Below, piece by piece: positions 1 to 9,842 of a stretch of 64,000 bases of DNA. The notes beneath the pieces are model-generated. The model worked only from the letters and a program-made list of their open reading frames with translations, searched no databases and was not told the origin of the DNA. The position numbers and the translations under genes are program-made. This stretch comes from Nitrosomonas ureae (GTDB lineage: Bacteria > Pseudomonadota > Gammaproteobacteria > Burkholderiales > Nitrosomonadaceae): the NCBI RefSeq assembly GCF_900108305.1, contig NZ_FNUX01000001.1, positions 223,781-287,780 of the forward strand. The letters run 5' to 3'. Numbering within the stretch: position 1 is the first letter of the stretch; every line of letters begins with the position of its first letter.

Positions 1-1094
1 CGCACATGGAAGATTTTGTGCGGCGCTTTCGTGCCAAGGCAACCAAAGCCAAACAGGCGCAAAGCCGGATCAAGGCCTTGGATCGGCTGGCGCGTCTTGC
101 ACCGGTGCACATTGAAGACGGTCATTTTGGGCTACAGATTGAAGCGCCTGAACGCAGCCCTGATGTTTTGCTGCGGATAAAAGACATGAGCTTTGGTTAC
201 GGTGATCATCAGCTATTCCAGCATGTCAATCTTGTGCTGCAAGCCGGTGCGCGCATTGCATTACTGGGACCGAACGGTGCTGGAAAATCCACCTTGATAA
301 AATTAATGACCGGGGAAATCAAGCCCACTTCAGGTTTTATTGAGCAAGCGCCTAACATCGGGATTGGCTACTTTGCCCAGCATCAGCTGGAAAATCTCGA
401 TAGTGAATCCACACCTTTGCAACATATGAAACGGCTTGATCCGGCGCAAACCGAATTGAGTTTGCGTAATTTTCTGGGCAGGTTTGGTCTGGGCGGGGAT
501 CACGAAGATCGTCCGGTAGCAACCTTCTCCGGTGGAGAAAAGAGCCGCTTGGCGCTGGCAATGCTGGCATGGCAAAAACCCCATTTTCTATTGCTGGATG
601 AACCCACTAATCATTTGGATCTGGATATGCGCGATGCCCTAACGCTGGCGTTGGAGGCCTATACCGGGGCTGTGGTGCTGGTTTCGCATGATCGCAGCCT
701 GGTGCGTGCGGTAGCGGATGAATTGTGGCTGGTGGCGGATGGTCAAGCGCAATTGCTGGATGGCGATTTGGAAGATTATAAACGCTGGATAGAGGCTCGC
801 CGTGCCAGAGAAGCTGAAGAATTACGCTCAGCCGCACCCAAAACGCAAGTTAAGGTAGCAGCCAGACCAAACAAGAAGATTCTGCTGTCCAGGCAATCAA
901 AACTTGAAGCTGCTTTGACGATTGCACAGAAAGAATTGACCGAGGCAAACCGCCGCTTGGCAGATCCGGCTACTTATGCGAACTGTTCCCGGAATGAAAT
1001 TGATCAACTGAGTGAGACGCTCGTCACACTCGAGAAAAAAGTAGCGGAATTGGAGGAAAATTGGCTGGAGCTGGAAATGGCGCTGGAAGAATAG
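1..1094 (+). CDS. yheS: ABC-F family ATPase, YheS-like (3' part, 5' end outside window)
   Basis: This is the C-terminal half of an ABC-F protein, a soluble ATPase class that acts on the ribosome. The reading frame is open to base 3, so the gene begins before the window; an ATG at position 6 lies inside it and is not the real start. Counting from that ATG, the part seen starts with the interdomain linker and then has a full second ABC domain: Walker A GPNGAGKST near residue 89, signature FSGGEKSRLALA near 176, and Walker B LLLDEPTNHLDL near 197. A Lys/Glu-rich C-terminal coiled-coil extension with LADPATYANCSR follows, which is typical of YheS rather than EttA or Uup. It converges on fliE. Family assignment is confident; the exact translational role is known only by homology. 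Confidence 0.88.
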   Translation, partial: HMEDFVRRFRAKATKAKQAQSRIKALDRLARLAPVHIEDGHFGLQIEAPERSPDVLLRIKDMSFGYGDHQLFQHVNLVLQAGARIALLGPNGAGKSTLIKLMTGEIKPTSGFIEQAPNIGIGYFAQHQLENLDSESTPLQHMKRLDPAQTELSLRNFLGRFGLGGDHEDRPVATFSGGEKSRLALAMLAWQKPHFLLLDEPTNHLDLDMRDALTLALEAYTGAVVLVSHDRSLVRAVADELWLVADGQAQLLDGDLEDYKRWIEARRAREAEELRSAAPKTQVKVAARPNKKILLSRQSKLEAALTIAQKELTEANRRLADPATYANCSRNEIDQLSETLVTLEKKVAELEENWLELEMALEE

Positions 1095-1132
1095 CGCAAG
1101 CGATATCTGCACCGCCTGCGGGCAGAGTCCGG

Positions 1133-1456
1133 TTAAACCTGCATATTCATAATTTCCTGGTAGGCGGTTACCAGCTTGTTTCTGACTTGAACCATCGATT
1201 GAAAGGAAACGTTGGCCTTTTGCAGTGAAATCATTACCTCATGCAAATCCACATTGGATTGGTCGCTGACAAACTGTTCGCTCAATCTGTCAGCACTCAC
1301 CTGCGATTTATTGACTTGATCAATAGCGGATTTAAGCTTTTCGCTAAAATCAACGCTGGCTACTTCATCATTGCCCAATTGTTTTTTGGTGCCGGAAGCA
1401 AGCGCTGAAGCCGCTTGCAACTGCTGCAAAATATTATCAATTCCGTTCTTGTCCAT
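1133..1456 (-). CDS. fliE: flagellar hook-basal body protein FliE
   Basis: FliE is the small periplasmic junction protein that links the MS ring to the proximal rod and is exported by the flagellar type III system. The 107-residue protein has the family's usual length and its conserved C-terminal part, with [18 protein letters not shown] followed by a [17 protein letters not shown] end. The N-terminus is polar and helix-rich, as usual, with no cleavable signal peptide. It is transcribed away from fliF and in the same direction as the downstream-lying regulator pair. About 100 bp separate its start from the stop of the fleR-like gene. I see no clear sigma-54 -24/-12 element in that gap. Confidence 0.93.
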   Translation of the reverse strand: MDKNGIDNILQQLQAASALASGTKKQLGNDEVASVDFSEKLKSAIDQVNKSQVSADRLSEQFVSDQSNVDLHEVMISLQKANVSFQSMVQVRNKLVTAYQEIMNMQV

Positions 1457-1554
1457 GATTCACCTCAACATCAATTTTTCAAACTATCGCTCAGAATCCA
1501 GAAATGCTCAAATATTATATAAAGTTGCGCGTAACTGTCTATAGGCAATAGGTG

Positions 1555-2868
1555 TTACGTTGTCATACGATATTGTTGTAATTTATAGCGCAAGGTTCGC
1601 TCTGAAATACCTAACCTTTTAACGGCCAGTTTACGCGAACCATTAACAGCTTCAAGCGTTTCCAGAATATGCTTTCGTTCGAGCGCCTTGATATCCTGAA
1701 TCGATGATTCTGCAGTCATTTGATTTTTTTCATGCGCTGAAGCTGTTTCCGGCAAATGGATATGTTCGCTCTCAATGGTGTTATCCATTGCCAGAATGAT
1801 GGCGCGCTGCATGACATTCTCCAGCTCTCGGACATTGCCTGGCCAGTAATATCGGGTCAACTTTTTAATGGCTGGCTGGGTCATTCTGCAAGATGGTTTT
1901 TCTGAGCCGATTGCCGCTGCCGCCAGTATACGCTGCGCCAAGGGCTCTATATCCAGCGGCCGTTCACGCAGCGATGGAATTTCGATAGGAAACACATTGA
2001 GCCTGTAATACAGATCTTCACGGAATCGGCCATTTTTTACCATTGCCATCATGTCACGGTTCGAGGTTGCCAAAACGCGGATATCCAGTTTGATTGTTTT
2101 ATGTCCGCCTACTCTCTCCACTTCTCTTTCCTGCAATACGCGTAATAGTTTTGCCTGCAACTCCAAAGGCATTTCAGAAATTTCATCCAATAGCAGCGTA
2201 CCGCCTTGCGCTTGCTCAAATTTTCCGGGTTGAGCCTGTACCGCACCGGTAAAAGAACCCTTTTCATATCCAAATAGAGTGGCCTCCAGAAGATTCTCCG
2301 GAATAGCCGCACAATTGATCGCCACAAACGGTTTAGCGGAACGTACTGAATGTTGATGAATAAAACGTGCAATCACTTCCTTTCCGCAGCCGCTTTCACC
2401 TGTCAGCATGACGGTCGCCGGTGATTGCGCAACGCGTTTGGCCAGTGACAATAATGATCGTGTGCGCGGATCTTTAGCCACTACTTTATCGTCCTGTCCG
2501 GATTCGGATAATGCATAGCGTTTGATTTGAACCAGCAGACTATCCGGATCAAAAGGTTTCAGCAGATAATCGCAAGCACCGACACGCATCGCGGCAACCG
2601 CCTTTTCGATATCTGCGTAAGCGGTCATTAGCAATACGGGCAATTCCGGATCGAATGCTTTGGCTTTTGTTAACAATGTAAATCCATCGATAGGCTGCAT
2701 TTGGACATCACTGACAACCATCCCTATCTGGCGCTCTTGCAGCACTTGCATGGCATCGTTTCCATTGCACGCGGCGGAGGTCTCATAGCCGCTTAATTTC
2801 AGGGAGGTGCAAATCGCTTCCAATAAATCCTGATCGTCTTCTACGACTAGAATAGGTAATGTTTTCAT
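1555..2868 (-). CDS. fleR: sigma-54-dependent response regulator (FleR/FlrC-like)
   Basis: This NtrC-family activator probably switches on sigma-54-dependent middle flagellar genes. It has a receiver domain at about residues 1-120 (phosphoacceptor Asp in MVVSDVQMQP and Lys in LLKPFDP). A AAA+ domain spans about 135-370 with Walker A GESGCGKE, the sigma-54 contact loop GAFTGA in the variant form GSFTGA, and Walker B GGTLLLDEISEMP. A Fis-type helix-turn-helix ends the protein (RKLAVKRLGISERTLRYKLQQY). I start it at the ATG whose codon ends at 2868, which is 4 nt after the sensor kinase stop and preceded by GGAGA. An upstream in-frame ATG at 2883 would overlap the kinase. It sits between fliE and fliF with its cognate kinase. 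Confidence 0.9.
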   Translation of the reverse strand: MKTLPILVVEDDQDLLEAICTSLKLSGYETSAACNGNDAMQVLQERQIGMVVSDVQMQPIDGFTLLTKAKAFDPELPVLLMTAYADIEKAVAAMRVGACDYLLKPFDPDSLLVQIKRYALSESGQDDKVVAKDPRTRSLLSLAKRVAQSPATVMLTGESGCGKEVIARFIHQHSVRSAKPFVAINCAAIPENLLEATLFGYEKGSFTGAVQAQPGKFEQAQGGTLLLDEISEMPLELQAKLLRVLQEREVERVGGHKTIKLDIRVLATSNRDMMAMVKNGRFREDLYYRLNVFPIEIPSLRERPLDIEPLAQRILAAAAIGSEKPSCRMTQPAIKKLTRYYWPGNVRELENVMQRAIILAMDNTIESEHIHLPETASAHEKNQMTAESSIQDIKALERKHILETLEAVNGSRKLAVKRLGISERTLRYKLQQYRMTT

Positions 2869-2872
2869 TGTT

Positions 2873-4063
2873 TCAATCTCCATTGCATCTGGGCAGATGT
2901 ATTACAAACTCGGTACCCGTCCCGGTTGAGGAGTTGATCTGTATACTGCCGCCCATAGACTGTATAACGCTTCTAGCAATGGCCAAACCCAAGCCGGTGC
3001 CTTCGGAGCGAGTGGTAAAGAAAGGCTCGAACAGCCTTTCCTGCAGCATCGAATCAATACCTGGCCCGTTATCCAGGACGCTGAAAACGATATTTGATTT
3101 TTCCAAGCGGATTGTGAAACAAATCCGGCCACCCGCAGGCGATGCCTGAACTGCATTTTCCAGAAGATTAATCAGTGCGCCGCACAAGGCTTGGCGATCA
3201 GTTACCAGAAATTCGTCCGCACTATAATCATTCACCGTAAATTGCAAATCATGTTGCTTCATTTGTGGCTCGATAACTTGTTGCAACTCTGCTATTAAGC
3301 TACTAATGACAATAGTCTCAAGTTGGTTTGTCTCACCTTTTACAAAACGCAGCATATCTTTGGTTAAATGCTCCAGATGATGCAAGCGTTCAATCGTTTT
3401 TGCAGCAAGCTTGTTACGCTCGCTCGGAGCCAGGGCATCACCTCCCAAGTGATTGGCATAGATTAATGCGGTTGAGAGTGGAGTACGCAGTTGATGCGCA
3501 AGATTCGCCGCCATTTCTCCCATGGCGGTTAGCCGTTGATTTCGTCTGATTTGCTCCTGTACCGCATAGGCTTCGGTAATATCGTTGATTAACAGAATTC
3601 TTCTTCCGGCTGAATCGGCCGCGCTGCTCTCGATACGGATACGCCGCTGCTCGGATGTTTTTTGCAACTTAACGTACCATTCATTAACAAGTCCCGTCGA
3701 TGTTAACCGCTTCTGCAGCACCTGTTGCCATGTCATACCCAGCAAGGGGACGCCAAGCATATGGGTTGCTGCAGGATTGACTTGCTCGATGCGTTCTTGT
3801 GCACTAAGAGAGACTACTCCGCCCGGCAAGGCATTTAACAGCAGGCTTAATTGCTGAGACAAATTTTCTTTCGCAATGAGTTGTTTATGCAACTCACCAT
3901 TAGCCAGCGCCAACTCCTGAGTCAATTCCGCGACTTGATGCTGCAATTCCTGATAAGCGCCGGACAATTGCTCTGATGCCTCATTAAATGCGGCAAATGC
4001 AAGCTGCAGCTGCTCCGGATCCAATGGTACCGATTGCGTCTCAGTAGATTCTCTTGTTTGCAC
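2873..4063 (-). CDS. fleS: PAS-domain sensor histidine kinase (FleS/FlrB-like)
   Basis: This is the cytoplasmic sensor kinase partner of the adjacent sigma-54 activator, as in FleS-FleR and FlrB-FlrC. No membrane segment is visible. An N-terminal helical region with a coiled coil (about residues 20-70) is followed by a PAS domain (about 75-180). The HisKA domain has the H-box LAHQLRTPLSTALIYANHL, and the HATPase domain has N box LINLLENAVQAS, G1 box VLDNGPGID and G2 box GTGLGLAIARSVI. The start used is a GTG at 4061-4063. It has no strong Shine-Dalgarno sequence, but the following residues resemble FleS N-termini. It is transcribed divergently from fliF, and its stop lies 4 nt before the regulator start, so the two are translationally close. 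Confidence 0.87.
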   Translation of the reverse strand: MQTRESTETQSVPLDPEQLQLAFAAFNEASEQLSGAYQELQHQVAELTQELALANGELHKQLIAKENLSQQLSLLLNALPGGVVSLSAQERIEQVNPAATHMLGVPLLGMTWQQVLQKRLTSTGLVNEWYVKLQKTSEQRRIRIESSAADSAGRRILLINDITEAYAVQEQIRRNQRLTAMGEMAANLAHQLRTPLSTALIYANHLGGDALAPSERNKLAAKTIERLHHLEHLTKDMLRFVKGETNQLETIVISSLIAELQQVIEPQMKQHDLQFTVNDYSADEFLVTDRQALCGALINLLENAVQASPAGGRICFTIRLEKSNIVFSVLDNGPGIDSMLQERLFEPFFTTRSEGTGLGLAIARSVIQSMGGSIQINSSTGTGTEFVIHLPRCNGD

Positions 4064-4402
4064 TGGTTTGAATTAGCCATTAGTAGAAATTGCCGGTAGC
4101 TTAACATTGTTACCAGCTCTGATAATGATACGAATAGGGCAGGCAAACCTATTCTTTTTAAGCGATCAGATTTTGCGAATTTATCGATAATCATCACACT
4201 AATAAAAATCTATTCAGAACTTGCGCAATCTGGATATAAATAAAATAAATATTTTTACGGAATCATGAATGCCGAACATATTGCTTGTTAAATAAGCACC
4301 CAATGACAGCAGTTTCTTGCAAACATAAGATAAGTAATTTTCTTGAAAAAAATATCACTTTTACTGATAAGTGAACTGGAAATATAAGTAGGAGAATAGT
4401 AC
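4064..4402. promoter_or_regulatory. Divergent intergenic region between fleS-like gene and fliF
   Basis: This AT-rich stretch of about 340 bp must hold the promoters of both the fleSR-like pair (minus) and the fliF operon (plus). The only sigma-54-like match is weak: TGCCGAACATATTGC at 4270-4284 lacks the -24 GG. A small inverted repeat (TCACTT / AAGTGA) lies around 4356-4375. The fliF Shine-Dalgarno AGGAG is at 4390-4394, before a GTG start. No gene is visible. Confidence 0.5.
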
Positions 4403-6118
4403 GTGGCAACAGTACCTAGTGAATCCAATGCAGCAAGCCCCGCGCCAACCAATAGACTGGAACACCTCAGTTCCCTGTCTAATCAAAAGAAACTTGGATT
4501 GATTACTTCTGCAGCCGCGGTTATTGCCTTATTAGTGGGTGCTTTGATGTGGAGCCAGGCCCCAGAGTACCGCGCCCTTTATAATAATCTATCGGATCAT
4601 GATGGTGCGGCCATTATCAGCGCATTGCAGCAAATGAACGTACCTTATCAGTTTTCCGCAGGCGGCGGCACGATTCTGATTCCTGAAAAACAGGTTCATG
4701 AAGTCCGTCTGAAACTGGCGGGCCAAGGGTTACCTAAAGGAGGACTGGTTGGATTTGAATTAATGGAAAACCAGAAATTTGGCTCCAGTCAATTTCTTGA
4801 GCAAGTCAATTATCAGCGTGCACTGGAAGGCGAATTGGCACGTTCGGTTCAATCACTGTCGGCAGTGCAAAGTGCGCGCGTACATTTAGCCATAGCTAAA
4901 CCCTCCGTCTTTTCGAGAGAAAAACAACAACCGAGCGTCTCTGTATTGCTTAATTTATATCCTGGCCGTGTACTGAGTATTGAACAGGTCAGTGCGATCG
5001 TACATTTGATGGCCAGCAGTGTACCGGGTCTGCCGGTAAAAAATGTAACTGTCATAGATCAAAATGGAAATTTGCTAAGCTCCCAAAACGACAAAAAAGA
5101 AGATTCCCGGTTTGATGCCAAACAATTAGCGTATATACAGGAGCTTGAAGAAAATTATATCCGGCGTATTGAAACCATATTAACCCCCATCACCGGAGCC
5201 ACTAATGTTCGCGCGCAGGTGACGGCTGATGTCGATTTTTCCCGTATCAAACGCGCGGAAGAAACATACCGCCCTAATAACACAGAGGCGGACCGTGCCT
5301 CGATTCGCAGTCAGCAAACCCATGAATCTATATCCATAGGTTCAAAATTCGATGGAGGAATCCCTGGAGCATTGACAAACCGGCCACCAGAGCCTGCGAT
5401 CGCACCCATCGAAGCAGGTGGAAAAAAACCTGCCGGAGATAAAGCTGAGGGTGATGAAGAGGAGACTGACAGCGCTCCCCCGCTACCCACCGACAAAAAG
5501 AAAGAATCAACAATTAACTATGAAGTTGATAAAACTGTTCAGCACATCCAACAATCAACCGGAAATATCAAACGGCTATCTGCCGCAGTGGTCGTCAATT
5601 ACCGCAAGAAAGTAGATGAAAACGGGGAAATCACTTATGAACCATTAAGCGCCGAAGAAATTAAAGAAATTAATAATCTCGTGCGGGAAGCCATGGGCTA
5701 TAACGAGAAACGGGGGGATTCGCTAACTGTTACGAACGGTTTATTCACGGGAGAAACTGCAACAGCCCTGGAAGTTCCGTTCTGGAAAGATCCAGATGTC
5801 ATCATGCTGGCAAAGGATTTTGCGAAACAGCTGTTAATCATAGGCGTTGTCTTATTTTTCCTGCTAAAAATTCTGCGGCCATTTCTCAAAAGTCTGGCGC
5901 CGCCACCACCGGTCCCGGCCTTGACTGATAATACAACACAAGTTGCCGTTGATGGAGCTGCGCTGGAACAATTTCCGGGGCAAACGGATGGAACTGCGAT
6001 GCAGGCTATTCAAAAATCGATGTTTGATGAGAATCTCAAGCGTGCTAAACAATTGGCCATAGATGAGCCAGCCATAGTCGCTAACGTTGTTAAGGATTGG
6101 ATAGTTAAAAATGGATGA
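4403..6118 (+). CDS. fliF: flagellar MS-ring protein FliF
   Basis: FliF forms the inner-membrane MS ring on which the C ring and export gate assemble. The 571-residue protein has the family layout: a transmembrane helix at about 33-52, the ring-building YscJ/FliF domain (about 55-230), a second periplasmic ring domain, and an acidic, Pro-rich linker around 325-375. A second transmembrane helix at about 470-490 precedes a cytoplasmic tail ending in IVANVVKDWIVKNG, the part that contacts FliG. Translation starts at GTG 4403 with AGGAG 8 nt upstream. Its stop overlaps the fliG start by 8 bp, which points to translational coupling in a fliFGHIJK operon. Confidence 0.97.
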   Translation: MATVPSESNAASPAPTNRLEHLSSLSNQKKLGLITSAAAVIALLVGALMWSQAPEYRALYNNLSDHDGAAIISALQQMNVPYQFSAGGGTILIPEKQVHEVRLKLAGQGLPKGGLVGFELMENQKFGSSQFLEQVNYQRALEGELARSVQSLSAVQSARVHLAIAKPSVFSREKQQPSVSVLLNLYPGRVLSIEQVSAIVHLMASSVPGLPVKNVTVIDQNGNLLSSQNDKKEDSRFDAKQLAYIQELEENYIRRIETILTPITGATNVRAQVTADVDFSRIKRAEETYRPNNTEADRASIRSQQTHESISIGSKFDGGIPGALTNRPPEPAIAPIEAGGKKPAGDKAEGDEEETDSAPPLPTDKKKESTINYEVDKTVQHIQQSTGNIKRLSAAVVVNYRKKVDENGEITYEPLSAEEIKEINNLVREAMGYNEKRGDSLTVTNGLFTGETATALEVPFWKDPDVIMLAKDFAKQLLIIGVVLFFLLKILRPFLKSLAPPPPVPALTDNTTQVAVDGAALEQFPGQTDGTAMQAIQKSMFDENLKRAKQLAIDEPAIVANVVKDWIVKNG

Positions 6119-7106
6119 CGAAGGACTCAAGAAAAGTGCCATTCTGCTGATGACCTTGGGTGAACAGGAAGCAGCATCGGTCATTAAATTATTAGGCCCG
6201 AAAGAAGTGCAAAGACTGGGTGAAACCATGTCCACACTGCAGAATATTACGCGGTCAGAAATTGAAAACATCGTATCCGAGTTTTGTGATGAGGCTGAAG
6301 GCAGGACTACCTTAGGACAAAATTCATCAGATTATATTCGTAAAGTTTTAACCAGCGCACTGGGTGACGAAAAAGCGGCCAATCTGATAGATAGAATCCT
6401 GCAAGGCGGGGATACCAGCGGTATTGAAGGACTGAAATGGATGGATGCAGTATCGGCGGCTGAGATGATTAAGAACGAGCATCCGCAAATTATTGCGACT
6501 ATCCTCGTTCATCTGGAGCGCGATCACGCTTGTGAGATTTTAAGCCTGTTTACCGAACGCTTGCGCAACGATACGTTACTGCGCATTGCTACGCTCGATA
6601 GCATTCAGCCCGATGCGTTACGTGAACTCAACGATGTATTAACAAAATTGCTATCGGGTAGCGCCAATGTCCGCAAAGCAGCTATGGGCGGAGTCCGCGC
6701 GGCTGCCGAAATTCTCAATTTTTCCCCATCGGCTCAAGAAGCCAGCGTTATTGAAAACATTAAGCAGTACGATGAAGAATTAGCGCAAAAAATCATGGAT
6801 GAAATGTTTGTATTTGATAACCTGATTGACATTGACGATCATGGCATTCAACTACTGCTCAGAGAAGTTCAATCGGAATCTTTAATAGTCGCCTTGAAAG
6901 GAGCGCAGGAGGAATTGCGCAAGAAAATTTTCAAGAATATGTCGCAACGTGCCGCGGAAGCTCTTCGTGAAGACCTTGAAAGTAAAGGTCCAGTGCGTAT
7001 TTCTGAAGTTGAAGCGGAACAAAAAGAAATTCTTAAGATTGTGCGTCAATTGGCGGACGATGGGCAAATTGTTCTGGGTGGAAAGGGTGATGACGGTTTT
7101 ATCTAA
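6111..7106 (+). CDS. fliG: flagellar motor switch protein FliG
   Basis: FliG is the C-ring protein that binds FliF and transmits stator torque. The 331-residue length is typical. The N-terminal domain begins DDEGLKKSAILLMTLGEQEAASVIKLL. The middle domain contains the EHPQIIATILVHLE motif (EHPQ, residues about 122-125). The C-terminal torque domain contains the charged helix and ends with VRQLADDGQIVLGGKGDDG. It starts inside the end of fliF, and fliH begins about 55 bp downstream. Nothing is missing compared with functional homologues. Confidence 0.97.
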   Translation: MDDEGLKKSAILLMTLGEQEAASVIKLLGPKEVQRLGETMSTLQNITRSEIENIVSEFCDEAEGRTTLGQNSSDYIRKVLTSALGDEKAANLIDRILQGGDTSGIEGLKWMDAVSAAEMIKNEHPQIIATILVHLERDHACEILSLFTERLRNDTLLRIATLDSIQPDALRELNDVLTKLLSGSANVRKAAMGGVRAAAEILNFSPSAQEASVIENIKQYDEELAQKIMDEMFVFDNLIDIDDHGIQLLLREVQSESLIVALKGAQEELRKKIFKNMSQRAAEALREDLESKGPVRISEVEAEQKEILKIVRQLADDGQIVLGGKGDDGFI

Positions 7107-7161
7107 CGAAACGCTGAATAAATGGCTTCTTACTATTTAGTTCAAAACTCAAGGCTTACCG

Positions 7162-7872
7162 ATGATAACCAATAATTTTGTTCCAAAAGAGGAACTCAAC
7201 GCTTATCAACGCTGGGAAATGGATTCTTTGGAAGAATCTGATTTATTGATAAAACCACCGGAAACTGAAAATCATTCCCTAGAAGAAGATAACGCTGAAC
7301 AGGAAGCGGTCGCACTACCCAATGAAGAAGAAATTTCTGCCGTCTATCAGCATGCCCAGGAAACAGGCTATGCAGCGGGACTTCAACAAGGCCACGCAGC
7401 CGGATATGCAGAAGGTAAAAAAGCAGCGGAAATAGAAGTAAAGGTCGAAGTAGCGCACATTCATTCACTACTCACGCAGTTGTCTCAAGATCTTCATAAG
7501 ATGGATCAACAGGTTGCTGACAGTTTACTGGACTTGTCGATTGCGCTTGCAAAGAAGCTGGTTACGACAGCATTAAAGATAAAACCTGAATTGATCATAC
7601 CTATCGTGCAAGAAGCTATTCGTAATTTGTCGCATTCGATGCAACATTCACGGCTCTATTTACACCCTGAAGACGCCAAGCTTGTCGCCGCACACCTGCA
7701 AGCGCAAGTGGAACAGGATAACTGGTGCATCCGTGAAGATGAACAATTATCCCGGGGTAGTTGCCGCATTGAAGCGGATGGCAGCGAGATCGACGGCAGC
7801 ATGGAAATGCGTTGGCACAAAACCCTATCGACCATTGGTCACGATAACCAATGGCTTGAGATGAAAGACTAG
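7162..7872 (+). CDS. fliH: flagellar export ATPase regulator FliH
   Basis: FliH is the peripheral-stalk-like negative regulator of FliI and tethers the ATPase to the C ring through FliN. The 236-residue protein has an acidic N-terminus and the glycine-repeat helix ([19 protein letters not shown], about residues 70-88) typical of FliH. A C-terminal HrpE/YscL-type domain follows, with [21 protein letters not shown] and a C-terminal half ending before the fliI start. The spacing to fliI is a single base after the stop, consistent with cotranslation. Assignment is by layout and position. Confidence 0.93.
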   Translation: MITNNFVPKEELNAYQRWEMDSLEESDLLIKPPETENHSLEEDNAEQEAVALPNEEEISAVYQHAQETGYAAGLQQGHAAGYAEGKKAAEIEVKVEVAHIHSLLTQLSQDLHKMDQQVADSLLDLSIALAKKLVTTALKIKPELIIPIVQEAIRNLSHSMQHSRLYLHPEDAKLVAAHLQAQVEQDNWCIREDEQLSRGSCRIEADGSEIDGSMEMRWHKTLSTIGHDNQWLEMKD

Positions 7873-7873
7873 A

Positions 7874-9274
7874 ATGTCACGGCATGAACAATGGAGCAAT
7901 TTTTTAAAAAATTGCACGCAAGTCATTAATCCCGCCAGTTCCTTCTTACTCAGCGGAACAGTAACTAAGGTTACAGGATTGGTTATGGAAGCAGTCGGGC
8001 TCAGGTTGGCGGTTGGGAGCAGTTGTACCGTTTTCTTATCGAACGGGCAGAGCGTTTCAGCTGAGGTTGTAGGGTTCTCGGGAGAACGTTTATTTTTGAT
8101 GCCATCAAGTGATGTTTATGGATTATCACCCGGTGCCAGAGTATTTCCTTCCGAAGTTCTCAACGAGCCTCCCCGCATCGGCAGTGTTCAACATCCACGA
8201 AGACGCGCTGCAGATCGCGCAAAGCATGTAATCGTTGGGCCAGAGTTGCTGGGCCGTGTATTAAATGGCGTGGGTGAACCACTCGACCGGCTAGGATCGA
8301 CCCACGCGGAACATAGCGTACCGCTCTACAGCCGTCCTTTTAATCCATTAGAACGCACCCCTGTCAGCGAACCGCTTGATGTTGGAGTAAGGGCCATTAA
8401 TACGCTGCTTACCGTCGGAAGAGGACAGCGCATGGGTTTGTTTGCGGGAAGCGGGGTGGGAAAAAGCGTATTACTTGGAATGATGGCGCGTTACACCACT
8501 GCCGATGTGATTGTCGTCGGTTTAATCGGAGAACGGGGGCGCGAGGTTAAGGAATTTATTGAAAATATTCTCGGCAAGGAAGGGCTCGCGCGCTCAGTGG
8601 TTGTTGCCGCACCGGCGGATACATCACCATTATTACGTTTACAAGGCGCTGCCTATGCAACGGCCATTGCCGAATATTTCCGGGATAGCGGCAAGCATGT
8701 ATTGCTCATTATGGACTCATTGACTCGTTATGCCATGGCACAGAGAGAAATATCGTTGGCTATCGGCGAGCCTCCCGCCACTAAAGGTTATCCGCCATCG
8801 GTATTTGCGAAACTACCCCAATTAGTGGAACGCGCCGGCAACGGCAACCAAGCTGGCGGTTCAATTACAGCCTTTTATACTGTGCTGGCGGAAGGAGACG
8901 ACCAGAATGATCCGATTGTAGATAGCGCCCGCGCCATTCTTGATGGGCATATCGTTTTATCACGAAGATTGGCGGAAGCGGGACATTATCCAGCAATCGA
9001 TATTGAGGCCTCGATTAGTCGCGTGATGACCAGTGTGGTGCCACAGAAACAAATTGATATGGCGCGGCAATTTAAAAGCCTGTATGCACGCTATCAGCGT
9101 AGTCATGATTTGATCAGTGTTGGCGCGTATGTCGCTGGCACAGACCCGGAGCTTGATCGAGCCATCAGGCTTTACCCGGCATTTGAAAGATTTTTACACC
9201 AGACCATGTCGCAATACGAGAATTTTGCCGATAGCCTTGTGAAACTCACAAAATTATTTGAAATTGAAGGATAG
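7874..9274 (+). CDS. fliI: flagellum-specific type III export ATPase FliI
   Basis: FliI is the F1-beta-like hexameric ATPase of the flagellar export apparatus. The 466-residue protein shows Walker [15 protein letters not shown] (about 190-203), [15 protein letters not shown], Walker [22 protein letters not shown] and the conserved [25 protein letters not shown], all diagnostic of FliI/SctN ATPases. The start follows fliH almost without a gap, and fliJ lies 29 bp downstream with its own AAGGAAAG ribosome-binding site. Confidence 0.97.
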   Translation: MSRHEQWSNFLKNCTQVINPASSFLLSGTVTKVTGLVMEAVGLRLAVGSSCTVFLSNGQSVSAEVVGFSGERLFLMPSSDVYGLSPGARVFPSEVLNEPPRIGSVQHPRRRAADRAKHVIVGPELLGRVLNGVGEPLDRLGSTHAEHSVPLYSRPFNPLERTPVSEPLDVGVRAINTLLTVGRGQRMGLFAGSGVGKSVLLGMMARYTTADVIVVGLIGERGREVKEFIENILGKEGLARSVVVAAPADTSPLLRLQGAAYATAIAEYFRDSGKHVLLIMDSLTRYAMAQREISLAIGEPPATKGYPPSVFAKLPQLVERAGNGNQAGGSITAFYTVLAEGDDQNDPIVDSARAILDGHIVLSRRLAEAGHYPAIDIEASISRVMTSVVPQKQIDMARQFKSLYARYQRSHDLISVGAYVAGTDPELDRAIRLYPAFERFLHQTMSQYENFADSLVKLTKLFEIEG

Positions 9275-9303
9275 AAAATACGGCACTCAAGGAAAGCATT
9301 CTT

Positions 9304-9762
9304 ATGTCAACAAAGTCATCGCTAAAAATTCTTCTGGATTTGGCGCAACAGAAAACCGATGCGTCAGCAAGAAAACTGGGGAAGCTGAATACCCAACAGC
9401 AAGAGGCAGAAAAAAAATTAAATCTGCTTCTGCAGTATCGCCATAGTTATCAATCCTATATGCAGGATTCAACAAGAACCGGACTCGATCATATTGAGTG
9501 GCTCAATTTTATTGCTTTCATAAACAAGCTTGAGGCCGCTATAACAGAGCAGCGCCAGGCCGTATTATTTGCCCAGAATAAAAAGATTGCCGGAGGTGAT
9601 GAGTTTCTATCCAGCCAACAAAAATTAAAATCCTACGATACGTTATCGCAACGAAAAAGAAGTGCGGAAGATTTAATACAAGCAAAGAATGAACAGAAAA
9701 TACAGGATGAATTCACCTCAAACTCCTTTTATCGCAATTCATATCCATCCAAAAATGGTTAA
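9304..9762 (+). CDS. fliJ: flagellar export protein FliJ
   Basis: FliJ is the small coiled-coil stalk protein that inserts into the FliI hexamer and contacts FlhA. The 152-residue, Lys/Gln/Glu-rich protein is predicted to be almost entirely helical and has the family pattern of two long antiparallel helices. The position between fliI and fliK supports the call, since sequence conservation in FliJ is low. AAGGAAAG lies about 8 nt before the ATG. The other open frames across this stretch lack family resemblance. Confidence 0.88.
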   Translation: MSTKSSLKILLDLAQQKTDASARKLGKLNTQQQEAEKKLNLLLQYRHSYQSYMQDSTRTGLDHIEWLNFIAFINKLEAAITEQRQAVLFAQNKKIAGGDEFLSSQQKLKSYDTLSQRKRSAEDLIQAKNEQKIQDEFTSNSFYRNSYPSKNG

Positions 9763-9842
9763 CCGCATCCAGTGCTTATCACACTGGTATGAATATTGCT
9801 TTTTGATTGGTAGCATTATTAATCGTATGAGACCAGAAACTT

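Noticed and set aside
4270..4284. Sigma-54 promoter before fliF
   Set aside because: TGCCGA-N5-TTGC lacks the -24 GG and is too weak to call.
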